Below are positions 46,802 through 57,183 of a stretch of DNA of 64,000 bases, in pieces. The position numbers and the translations under genes were made by a program. Within the stretch, counting starts at the first letter, position 1. Each line of letters starts with the position of its first letter. The notes under the pieces were generated by a model, which was not told where the DNA came from, ran no database searches, and worked only from the letters and a program-made list of their open reading frames with translations. Source of the DNA: Laccaria trichodermophora (lineage: Eukaryota; Basidiomycota; Agaricomycetes; Agaricales; Hydnangiaceae); the NCBI GenBank assembly GCA_018417955.1, contig JACTVC010000051.1, positions 62,001 through 126,000 of the forward strand, written 5' to 3'.

Positions 46802-49800
46802 TCAAATAGAAAGGAACCGATGTACCTCAATAAGAGGGTGAAGAACAACTTTGTTGTGTGCCCACTGTCGTCGATTCGCAGCGTATATCTTCTGTGTGAC
46901 TGGCACAATTTCAACTTGAAGGCTCCTCTCTTGCGACCAAATTCCCGCTCCAAAATCAGTGTAACTTTTGAAAGTTGAGTCTTCCACTTCTCGATATCTA
47001 TGAACGGCGATAAAAATTTGACCTCCTCTTGATACAGGTGAGAAGATTTGCCGAATAACCGCTGGGACGAGAGTTTGTTGATTTGGTGGTTGATAAAAGA
47101 TGATGCTGTTTCAGGGAGTTGTGTTCTCCATAGCGAACCCTCGACCATTGATATCGTAACGTGCGTATTGAATCACTCGTTTCGGTTGCTTCTCTTTTGT
47201 ATAAAGCTCGAATGCGCAGTGGACGTCTTCCTCAAGATCGACCTCCTTGACCTTGACCTTCTTAGCGTGCTCCTCTTGATCTAAAGTGTGAATATCGTGC
47301 ATCAAGGTACCGATCTTGGAATTCGGAAAGCACTCGTGAAGAATGGGTACACATTTTTCAAGCACTTTGGGACACCCTGGGTGTTCAACCAGGACCTTCA
47401 GCTGGCTTGCTGCACAGAAGGATTTCAAAGTCGTTGCCTCAAGTTCTCCTGTGTGGAACAGCGGATGGTTAATGTATGGGTCATTTCAAACAATAAAGAT
47501 TGAACTAACCAATTTTATAGTTGTTGTTGACCTTCTGTAGGATGCCAATCAATCTTTCAAAAGGAAACATCCACCATCCATGGATGGGCCCAAACCTCAA
47601 AAGAAAATCGGGAAGATGCAGCGCGTTATGGTGCACAGGATGCAGATCCATGTTTGGGCAAAGTTCCCGAAGGCTTCTCAGGTAGAGTTCCAAGTATCGA
47701 CGAGCCGCTTCCACGTGTCTTGCGGAGGTTCGATGTGAAGTAGCCCATCGAATTGCCATCGACAACAGCATTGTGCTCTCGACTACCTGCTCACTAGTAG
47801 CTGCACTCTACATCGATGTATTTATGGCAGCTGCCGTGGCAAAACTTGATCAGCTACCGTGAGGGAATGAAATGAAATTTCATTGATTCACGGCACCCAT
47901 TTCATTCAAAATGATTCATTCTGTTTCATTGATTCACGGCAACTGTTTCATTCATTTCATTTCATTGATTCACAGAAATTACTTCATTTTTCATTTCATT
48001 CCACCACGGCAACTGTTTCATTCATTCCTTTATTGTTAGAGCTGGGAAAATTATTATGTAATTGATGTAAAATATTAAAGTGTCTTATTTGGCAACAGTA
48101 TGCCTATCTTGTTATGTATTTGAGCCTCAAATGCAAAAGTACTCCCATATGGCCTCCCACACCACTGCAGTAGGGCACAACACATATCAGGCATAATTGT
48201 ATATTATTTCCTTATTTAGGTGTGTATTAAAACATCGAAATTGTTGCCTGAAAGATTGAAACAAAAATGAAATAAAGAATGAAACAAAAATTCCATGGTA
48301 AGAATGAAACAAAGAATGAAACAAAGAATGAAATAGTTGCCAGGAATAAATGAAACAGAATAAATTTCATTCTTCCTGGTAGGAATGAAGAAAGGATTGA
48401 AATGAAATGGAATGAAACAAAAACGATTTCATTCTCCACGGCAATGAATGAAAAAAAATGAAACAGTTGCCGGGAATGAATGAAACAGAATAAATTATCT
48501 CAAATGAAACAGGTGCCGTGAATGAATGAAAACTTTGCATTTCATTCATTCACGGTAGCTGATCAAGTTTTTTTATGGCAGCTGCCATAACTACATCATG
48601 TAATTGGCAGCTACCAGTCACCTGCTGGCGCCGGAGCCAAAGTTCATCAGGAACGTCAGCACCCCCAGTCGACCACATCTTCATCAACGACACCGGAAGG
48701 TCAAACTCGATACATGTTCTCCATTGATCGGCTTTAAGTTTCCCGTGAGCGGGCGAACCAAAGTTGGCTGGTGGGCCGCATCGTATTCTTGATGTCTTCC
48801 TGTATCTGACGTAAATCTTCTGTGTGGAGCATCACACCAAAGTCATTGCTAGCAGTCTCGTCACCGAGATCGATGACGATTTCCGACAGACCACCTTCAA
48901 GGCCAACACTCTGCGTAAATTCAACGTCATCCTTCTTACCCCCTTCCGGGGTGATCGTGGCTGCAGGATTAGACCTGCTTTGCGTAGGTAGAGATGCCTA
49001 TCTTTTACTGTCAGAGTCGTGTCTCCACAAGAACGTTTACTCACCAAAAGGGGACTGATGAAGTGTAACTTTTTTGATTTTTTTCCCTTGAATTTTATCT
49101 GATCTTGAATACCACGCTCAGAACAAAGCGCGCGGAGCACCGGAATTGAAAACTTGTGCAAAGATCCTTGAGACGGATTGCTGGCCATCACTGCACGGGC
49201 CTTCCTAAGCTCCTTTTCGGAAACTTCCCGCTCTTCAGTAACGTCCAAGTCATCAGGCGGCTCCTCCCAGTGTGTTCCTATCACAACCCGGAAGTGGTGT
49301 TTGACCAAGCCAAGAAAAAGGTTATGCATTCTGTCGACAATGACCCAGTGAATGGGATTCCAATATGACAATCGCAAAAGTTCGGACCACCGGACACCTG
49401 TTTTCTTATAAAGTTTCTTCCTCTCCGATTTAGTACGAGCATCCCGCCAAGCTTCTGCGGCTGCTCTGTGCTCCTCCGGTGTAACTTTCTTCCAGTTGGA
49501 GTAATCAAGGTTATTGATGTCCGATTTCGATAGATAACACAAAGAGCAAAATCTGTTGGCTGAGTGGCCTGCGCACCCGTTCAGCTTTCGGGATCCTGGA
49601 AGATCAGCAATGGCAACCACCACTGCCTCGCGAGAACGACGGCCCTCAGGATGCTCATACGTTTTGCTGTACCATGTCCCGCGGTGATAAGAACGGTCAA
49701 GGACATCAACCAAAGGAGCCAAAAACAGATTCAAGCCATCCAAGCTCGGCTGTTTGGGACCTGGAACGATACCGCCAAGATACATGTTCTCCGGCTTGTA

Positions 49801-51280
49801 ACAAATACTAGGTGGCAAGCTAATGCATCCCATAGCAAGGGATCCGACTGATGCCGACTTTCCAGCAGCACGATTATGATATGGATTATATCCATCCCAG
49901 CTAATGCTCCAAACTGTGCAAATTTCGTGGTTAGCGTCGACGAAAACATCCCCACTGGCGTCAAGGAACTCGCGAATGACATTGCCTTGGTTGATTCCGC
50001 ACAACTCATCCACAGCCATACAGTCACGCGTCCACCGAATGGCTTCTTCAATGCCGGGACGGGCGTAAAGCGCTCCAACAAAGGCGGTAAAGTCTTGCAT
50101 CACATAGGGTCGAATGGGCACTCGAAGACTAACCCCGTCTTTAACTCCCAGCTTTGTCAAACGTGTGCCACACGGCTGGCTCGTGGGGAATCGTTTAAAA
50201 TTGCATATTCCTGGGTAGGTCTTTCTTCCATCTTTCTCGCCAGGTGGATAGATGTTGGAACATGAGGGGCATGTTGCATACGTGGTTGTTTTGGGGTCCA
50301 GGTCAAAAATCTTTCGCGCTGTGCGGATGTCCTTGGGCAAGTTGTCTAACGGTAACTTCTCACCTAGGCCAGGCTCCATCTGTTCGAGTAGAATGTGAAC
50401 CATTTTCAAAAGAAAGGTGCATGACTGGCCGGAAGCATGAGCAAAAAGGTTGATGACAAGCGCCATAAACAATCCAACAACCACTATTGGACTTCCGTTT
50501 TTCAAGGGGTGATCAAAGTGCCGTGCTGGAAATGAGTGTTAGGTATCCTTGCTCGATCGTCATAATGTTTGCTTGCTTACAATTGTCGTAGAAGTCTGGA
50601 GAACACCTGATTTCAGCATCAAGGCGTACCCATTCGTTAATGTCCTGGTCTATTCTCTTCACCGTATCTTCCAAACGGGCTCTCATCTCCAAAAGGAGAG
50701 CGTTCGTGCCCTCATTAACATCCGTCTTCAAATTCTTCAGTCGTGAGTGGGTGTCCCTGAACCAAACAGATTCCTTTTGCAAAAAATCAGCCACCAATTG
50801 CCTTGATGGAAAGCGCGTGTTTGTCGTTGAGGTGAGTAGCTGCCCATCTCCATGCCAGTCTCGCAGAATGTTTGTCACCTCACGATCCCGTTTCTCAATC
50901 TCCAGATCTAGATGATATAAGGAGTAATAAAACTCTTTCCCTGGATCACGAAAATTCCCCGATGGAGGGTCTCTAGCCAAAGACGATGGACTTGGAGAGG
51001 GAGGGGTAGCCGATGAAGGGACTGACTTGGCTTGTGTGGAGGTAGTGTCAGTGTGCGGGAGCTGGTTGGGCAGCGTCGCCACTAAGGAGTCAGAGAGGCT
51101 GAGCTTGAACACCTCGTTGTGCAGATATTCCATAGTTTCGTTTGATTCTAATTTTGTTTCGTGAAGTTTAGATTTGGCTTCTTTTCGACTGTGGATATCG
51201 AATGTGGCTTGGGTGACTGATGAGCCGTTGCAGGTGAGGCAGTAGCACAGGCGCAGTCGAGTTTTCTTTTTGCTAGACAT
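46802..51280 (-). pseudogene. CACTA/Tnp2-type transposase, disrupted
   Basis: Starts at ATG 51278-51280 with 'CYCLTCNGSSVTQATFDIH', a leader typical of fungal Tnp2 proteins. A GTAAGC...TTCCAG intron (about 50581-50525) leads to the main exon. This holds a zinc-binding stretch 'CPSCSNIYPPGEKDG', then 'SISWDGYNPYHNRAAGK', 'LPPSICYKPENMYLGGIVPG', 'RFCSLCYLSKSDI' and 'DRMHNLFLGLVKHHF', the conserved DDE-type transposase region. The 3' part carries 'FGSPAHGKLKADQWRT' (about 48775-48720), 'FGPIHGWWMFPFERLIG' (about 47600-47545) and a C-terminal part to 46802. Breaks: a frame change with a small deletion near 48785; a 770-bp MITE at 47821-48590 inside the coding region; and an in-frame TGA at 47111-47113. 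The terminal repeats of the CACTA element were not found. Confidence 0.87.
47821..48590. mobile_element. 770-bp foldback MITE inside the CACTA transposase
   Basis: Ends are TTTATGGCAGCTGCC / GGCAGCTGCCATAA, followed inward by 'aaaacttgatcagctaccgtg' and its inverse. The inverted similarity continues inward as arrays of 'tgtttcattgattcacggcaac' (left half) against 'gttgccgggaatgaatgaaaca' (right half), so much of the element can fold back. It is flanked by 'ctacatcgatgta' (47808-47820) and 'ctacatcatgta' (48591-48602), a likely imperfect target duplication. The exact duplication length is uncertain. No coding capacity. Confidence 0.8.
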
Positions 51281-51560
51281 GACTTGTCGAAGAAGATGTC
51301 GCGACCTCGACTTATATGTATCCCCCTCTATCAAGCGCCATTGTTATCGACATTCCTGATATTTGGTATAACTATGACAACCTTGTATGAAATTGAAACA
51401 ACAAGTTTCGCGACCTTATAATTCCCTCAATATCGACAAGACTACCCAAATCCAGTGATAATTGTGGTGCACAACGAAATACAACAACCATCCATATATC
51501 CGGAACAAGGATCCATCAGCCATTATATTATATGCTATGCACATTATCAAGAGCTAACAC

Positions 51561-52079
51561 ATGCCGCTCACACTTAGGATAACGTTTGAAGCAGAATCGA
51601 AAATCATTCCCCCTCCTCTTACGCTCAGACGTGTATGGACGGTCGAATCTGAAAGCCACCAGTGTCCGAAAACGATTGCTGAGTCGGAGAACATCCGAAA
51701 GCCACCAGGCGAGGTTGGGCGACCAAGCCGGGGGGGTTATCGGTTGACGGAGGCGTTGGGATTAAGCGACAAGGAATATCAGGAAATCCAAGTATGATAT
51801 GTGTGGCTTTTTTGGATGCGACTAACTAATGGCCACTAGAATTTCGTCAAGAAGCAATGCAATACACACCTTCAAGTCAGTCGACCCTTCAACTCACAAG
51901 ACTCCGAAAAATTGGCATTAATATGCCAAGAGGCATGTATATACTTGATTATTGGGTCGGCAGTGACCAACTGTATTTAGGTCTTGACATCGTTTCCCAC
52001 ATTGGCTCGTTATGAAGACAACTGGGCTACATTGGATTTCATTCATGGTTATTTACGCAACTGTACACGCAGAAAGTAA
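51561..52079 (+). CDS. small conserved Agaricomycete protein, three exons, one GC-AG intron
   Basis: Exons 51561-51791, 51840-51932 and 51981-52079 (TAA) give 140 residues. Intron 1 is GTATGA...ACTAG. Intron 2 starts GCATGT and ends TTTAG; only this GC donor keeps the frame. The protein has a basic, Pro-rich N-terminus, then 'GRPSRGGYRLTEALGLSDKE', a helix-rich middle and 'ARYEDNWATLDFIHGYLRN'. I recall the GRGGY-x-LxxALxL pattern from short Agaricomycete proteins of unknown function that often lie near transposase genes. It is divergently arranged with the CACTA transposase (start codons 281 bp apart), so it could be the second gene of that element, as CACTA elements often encode an accessory DNA-binding protein. 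That link is inference. Confidence 0.6.
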
Positions 52080-52600
52080 TCTTCATAGGGCATGTTCATA
52101 GCATTTCGGAAGGAAAAAGAAACAATGATATGTTTGAGTAAAGGATGCTGGTAGAGGAAGGACATGCGAACGTTTTGGTTGTCCGTATCAGCGCATGCTC
52201 TCATATACGACGATTCCTAGCGAATTTTCGATTCGATTGCAAACGACGGCACTCATTGACGAGTGCTTGTCCATCTCTGAAGAAAACAGTTCTTTGTGAG
52301 TTTGTAAATTCCAATACTTCGATTGACTATTTACAAAGTGTACAGGACATGACCTATCCGCGAAACGGCACAGGTGGTGATGAGTAAGTAAGCTTACAAC
52401 GCCGCCCAGCCGCTCACCTTTGCCACTCTCCAGATTCGGCGCTGCCAGTGACATCCACAGCCGTTGATCACGACCATCGTGAACGATGGTGTTGGCTCGT
52501 CGTCATCGGCCTCACGCCCCATCCTGACATCGCAACGTCGCAAGAGAGAGCCACGGCATTGGGAGGGGCTGTCGAGATATAGTGATAGCCTGGATGGATT
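52080..52600. other. no gene supported
   Basis: Short frames only; no recognised motif or repeat between the small gene and the tandem duplication that follows. Confidence 0.4.
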
Positions 52601-52890
52601 CATCGCAAGAAATCGACGAACTGGTTCCATACAACGTAAGTCTTGTCCATCTTTCCTTCGCAAAGTCGTACAACTCACCTTTTCCTTGCAGCATGCGCCC
52701 TAACCCTCCCAACGCTCCCCACCACAATCCAGCTTCCAAACGAGGGGTCTTATCACAAGAAATCGACGAACTGGTCCTTACAACGTAAGTATCGTCCATC
52801 TTTTCCTTGTAAAGTCGTACAACTCACCTTTTCCATGCAGCATGCGCCCTAACCCTCCCCGCCACAATCCTGATTCAAAGAAGGGGTTTA
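52601..52890. repeat. 150-bp tandem duplication
   Basis: 'aatcgacgaactggt' recurs at 52611 and 52761. Each copy contains 'aagtcgtacaactcaccttt' and 'gcagcatgcgccctaaccct'. The GTAAGT and GCAG words in each copy make it look like a duplicated exon-intron unit, but I cannot read a gene from it. Confidence 0.8.
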
Positions 52891-53392
52891 CGGCCGCCCG
52901 TTTAATGGGCTGTCGCTTGAAAATCGTCCACGTCAACGCCAAACGAAATCTGCACGAAACTGATTAGCGAGCGTTGACGCTGAGTGAGAAAGGTACGTCA
53001 GCATCTCCACGCACAACACCAAACAGACGACCTACCTAGAGTAAACGGGAGACTGCCTGAGGAAAGTCGTTAGTGAGCCTTGACGCTGACTGAGAAAGGT
53101 ACAATTGGAAGGATTGTGTATTGTGAAGCCGCGTATCGATAGCAGATTCTGGTGGAAAAAGGTACGTCAACGTCGATCAAAGTGTATGCGGGAGGTACTG
53201 ACTTGTATTTCCTCAGCGTTCGACACCGACGTTGCTGAACTCGCTTGGAGGGTGTATGTGTTATCGTGCTGGAGGTGGAACATCTCTTCTTCGGAAATTA
53301 GCACGTTTTTTTTGGGATGGAGGGAGCTAATATTTTGATACTACAATCTATGCAAGGTTTTACTATTAATCGAGGTGGGCTTCAGACTAGGT

Positions 53393-53976
53393 TACAAGCG
53401 GTGTCTCGTCCGAGCCTTCGAGGGTACCGCAGCCTTCCGAAACAGTGCAGGGCTAAAGGAGGCATCAGGCGCTGAAATTTTTGCGGAAGCGTACTTACCT
53501 CCGCACTAAAAGCTTCAACAGCTTTGCCGTCGATCCTCGCTGCGGCCTTGGCTACGCTCGTGAGGCGGACGTTACTCGCGTACACCTTTCGGATCGTCGT
53601 TACAAGCGGTGTCTTGTCCGAGCCTTCGAGGGTACTGCAGCCTTCCGAAACAGTGCAGGGCTAAAGGAGGCGTCAGGCGCTGAGTTTTTTGCGGAAGCGT
53701 ACTTACCTCCACGCCAAACGCCTCAAGAGCTTCATCGTCCATCCTCGCTGCCGCCTTGGCTACGCTCGTGTGCCCAGAGCTTACCACCCTCGCCTCCACC
53801 GCTCGGATCGTCAACAATGCCCAGAGGTCTTTGATTTTTGAACCAACGATTCTTAATCTCCCGTAGCACCTGCCTTTAGCCATTTTCTTTGCTTTTGGTG
53901 CTTTCAGGTACTGTTGTTGTGCTGGGTGGTGATGGTGGTGTAAGAAGTTGAGGATGGTCCAAACGAGAACACACAA
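53393..53976 (-). pseudogene. gene relic with a 208-bp tandem exon-intron duplication
   Basis: 'tacaagcggtgtc' recurs at 53393 and 53601 (period 208 bp). On the minus strand each copy encodes a similar exon end: 'SVAKAAARMDDEALEAFGVE' in one and 'SVAKAAARIDGKAVEAFSAE' in the other, each followed by a GTAAGT donor. The right copy is joined upstream to 'LWALLTIRAVEARVVSSGHT' and a His/Pro-rich start (to 53976). The rest of the gene is missing or unreadable. Function unknown. Confidence 0.45.
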
Positions 53977-54227
53977 ACAAATAAGGTTCTCGCCAATGCC
54001 AAACGAAAGACTGGAAATACAACCTACGTACCAATCAAAATCTGCGCGAGGTGTAAAGCTGTAAAGTAACGTATCCTACATACCCCATGCCAAACGAAAG
54101 ACTGGAAACTGTGTCTTCACAATTACGGGCTGTGATTTCTCGACGTTGTAACGTTCCGCGTCCGTTTGAGGCTTCCTCTTGCATGCTGTCAGTGTTTCAC
54201 TTCAATCCTAACTCTTTCCGATAACTT

Positions 54228-54390
54228 ATGCGATCTCTTGGTGTAGAAAACGTGAGCTCTCTTGGTGTCGAAAGCGAGTGACCTCTTGGTGTAGAAAACG
54301 CGAGTCTCTTGGTGTAGAAAACTCAAATGTTTGAGAGAGACCTCTTTCGATAACTTACGCGATCTTTTGGTGTGGAAAACGCGAGGTATG
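54228..54390. repeat. TCTTGGTGTAGAAAACGCGAG minisatellite
   Basis: Five diverged copies of a 20-30-bp unit ('ctcttggtgtagaaaacg'), the last after a short gap ('cttttggtgtggaaaacgcg'). No coding. Confidence 0.8.
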
Positions 54391-55020
54391 TAAGTCTTTC
54401 CCTTCTGTTGGTTTTGACACAGTGGGTTTGACGTGTCCGGCGTTCGTAGAGCCTGAACAGGCCAACGAGACTTCGTTGAATAAGAGGGACGATGGTATGT
54501 GCGTTTCTTTGTCGTGTCGTGTAAGGCTCCTTCTGCTGATTGGACATACGTAGAACTTCAGAGGAAGATTCGACGTATTTAATGAGTTCCTTTCGATGAA
54601 TTTCTTGTACATGCGCAATATCTGTTCATATATTTGATGAGTGCACGGGTACGCTGGCAAGTAAGCTTACTTGCAATTCCTTTGGAGCCAAGGAGAAGTC
54701 GTGAGTGGATGTATTCATACAGAGATGAGACTTGATAGTGTCACGACAGCTATGATCAGATTTCATCAGATTATACCCTGTCATGATTTTTCAATGCAAA
54801 ACAGTTACTACTTGGTTACTACACAACCATCGCAGTTAAACGATCCCTTAGCTCTGACCGAACGACCACGAGCTCGACACACATTTCCTCGAGTCTCCGC
54901 ATTATCTCCGTGTTCAAACTTTCGAAGAGCTGGACGTACATACAAGGGCATTACGTGGTACAATCTTGAAGTCACATAAAGCATATATTGAAGTTACATG
55001 AAGCATATACAAGATCACGA
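54391..55020. other. no gene supported
   Basis: Only short frames; this is the 3' flank of the minus-strand WD40 paralogue B. Confidence 0.4.
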
Positions 55021-56042
55021 CTATCTTTCTCCGAAGACGTCTGGGTGAAGAGCTCGAGCGAGAAGTAAAAACACGGAAAGACCGAGAATTATGTTGATGA
55101 TCAGAGGTATTCTCTGATATATGTGCCCTCTCAGCCCTTTGGAGGCGAACCACGTGAAGACATCGATCACGCCTACATGATCGGTCGAAACCTTGATACT
55201 CATATGATTTCTTTCATCAAAGGAATGCGCCTAGGAACATAAATTAAACGTTAAATGTCGGAAATGAAAAAGATCACGCACTACTTCTAGCTTCATCGCT
55301 GAGCGCTGAAAGTTAGCAAGTTGACAACGAAGTCAAATGATTACTGGAACTTACATTTCTTGGGTAACCCTCCTTGGAAGGCACATTCTCCATCAGAAGC
55401 GACGGGAAGGCCTGCTCCCAAAAAATAAGTAACTGGTCATGTTTCCCCGAGATGTTACAGACCTGTCGCATCAACACGCCAATTCTGGACACGGCCACTT
55501 CCAACGGCCATTGCAGACAAGGTAGTGGAATTGAAAGCGAGAAATTCCACCGGCCCGTCATCAATGTGAACGGACGAGGAGAGATAGAAAATCCCCTGAA
55601 GGGAGAGTCAGAAAACCATGCGAATTGAGGTGTAGAGTGACGAACATTATCTCCTTGCACATGGATGTTGATCATGCCATCGTGACAACCAAAGGCTAAG
55701 GCCTTCGTAGGACTCTGGGTAGACATCCAGGTGGCGGCCAAAACAAATCCATTAGAGGAAGCAATCGTTTGGTGAATATCGGATTCCAGATCCCATACCA
55801 CCAGTAAGCCGTCCTCACCTGAGGAAAAATGTCATTGTTGTGCCGTATGAAAAACTCAAATGAAAATCACCTCCGCTGAGTAAGAGAGCGCCGTCAGAGC
55901 TCAGGCAGAGTGTCCTGATCTTGCGGGTGTGTCGAATTAGAGCCCTGTGCTGGTAAACCTTCAAAAATTTAAGTGAGAGCATGAGGCAAAGGAAATGAGC
56001 GCGTACCGAGGGGTTCTGATGGCTTGCGGGTTTCATCGACAT
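55021..56042 (-). CDS. shortened WD40-membrane protein (paralogue B)
   Basis: Starts at ATG 56040-56042 and ends with TAG 55021-55023. The first exon is 36 nt, followed by an 88-nt exon 2 of the same length as in paralogues A, C and D ('LIRHTRKIRTLCLSSDGALL'), then 'EDGLLVVWDL' and 'LAFGCHDGMINIHV'. The next exon has 'VEFLAFNSTTLSAMAVGSGR', matching the fourth exon of A and D. After a short 'LPVASDGEC' exon the gene jumps directly to a small exon and a last exon with a membrane segment ('LIINIILGLSVFLLLARALH'). Exons 5-9 of the full-length paralogues have no counterpart, so the propeller is incomplete. Junction phases can be made consistent throughout, which suggests an expressed short form rather than random debris. 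Function would rest on the anchor and a partial propeller. Confidence 0.6.
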
Positions 56043-56543
56043 GAACTTAGAGGAGATGGTTAGTTCTTTCGTGTTGCGCTCTGAAGCTCTTTAACTGCCT
56101 CAATGACAAGGGGGTTGCTAGCATATACAATTAACGAGGGCTGTTGGTTGCCACAATCTGTCGGCGACAACAATTACTAACACCCGCATAATGGGAGTGA
56201 ATGTTGGACGTTACAGGTTACCGACACTTCGCGATGCCGACAAAAAAGTGCCTCATACGACCAGGGATTAATTAGTGTTCTTGCGAAATGTTTCCCTGCA
56301 CGGATCCTAAAATGCAGAGTGATAAACAAGTACTCCACAATCCAGGGCTCACCTCTCCGTACTAGGAACACATTTGAATTCAGAGATACAAAAACAATAA
56401 CCCCTAGATACGATACATTCTCCCTTGACAGCTCTTCCTTTCTTAATTCGTCTGACATCCGGACATTATACAAACGAGCCTTACAATGTAATGAAGTGTA
56501 AAGGAGACAATAAAACGCGCCTTCCTTCACTTAGTTTCCCGGA

Positions 56544-56595
56544 CTTTAGGGGAGGTTGACATATGTCACGTGAAGCTTGCACGCCTCCCCTAAAG
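56544..56595. promoter_or_regulatory. inverted-repeat motif around CACGTG upstream of WD40 paralogue B
   Basis: Perfect 12-bp arms CTTTAGGGGAGG / CCTCCCCTAAAG flank CACGTG at 56567-56572, about 500 bp upstream of the start codon. The architecture is the same as at 43611-43665. Confidence 0.5.
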
Positions 56596-57183
56596 TTTTG
56601 AAGAATGACTTGGAAACAATAGCGCTCGATGTGCTTTTTCCGAAACCACGCACAGATAGATAGATACCTTTTGTAGAGTAGAATATGTATGGTAACCGAA
56701 TTAGAGGGCGCTTTGCAACCAGGACCGAATGGGTTTACCATCGCGCCCTAATGTCGCAGAACAAAAAGTGGTCGAGGTGACTTTGAGATGCATATCTGGG
56801 TACCGATTCTTAAATACTGTGAGTTGTCCGCTAATCCAAAATCAAGAACCCGTTTATCACCCACTGACTTACGATATTCAGTACCGCCATGTTTCACTAC
56901 GCTATCCAAAGCGCCTTCAACCTTTCAACTCATACGACACCTTTACCAACTGGTTTGGTTAAGGGGGTACGAGTTCTACGCTTTTGTTACTCGCATTCAA
57001 CTCATTTCCAAATTCAAAGATATCAGATTCCATTGCGACTCTGTTCAAACCAGTCAATCAAGAAAGAAAACGACTTCGCGACAAGGTGAATGACGCGTGG
57101 GGGTCGCATAAGCGGCAAAAAGTCGTGAGTAGTTGTGCCTGAACCCCACCAACTTCCTCCATTGATTTTTTTAATCATTTCAG

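Noticed and set aside
1415..47113. TGA read as a sense codon or selenocysteine
   Set aside because: Several genes here use TGA as their normal end, the intact WD40 and F-box genes have no internal TGA, and the apparent ancestral residues differ (Arg, Trp). Mutation explains it more simply.
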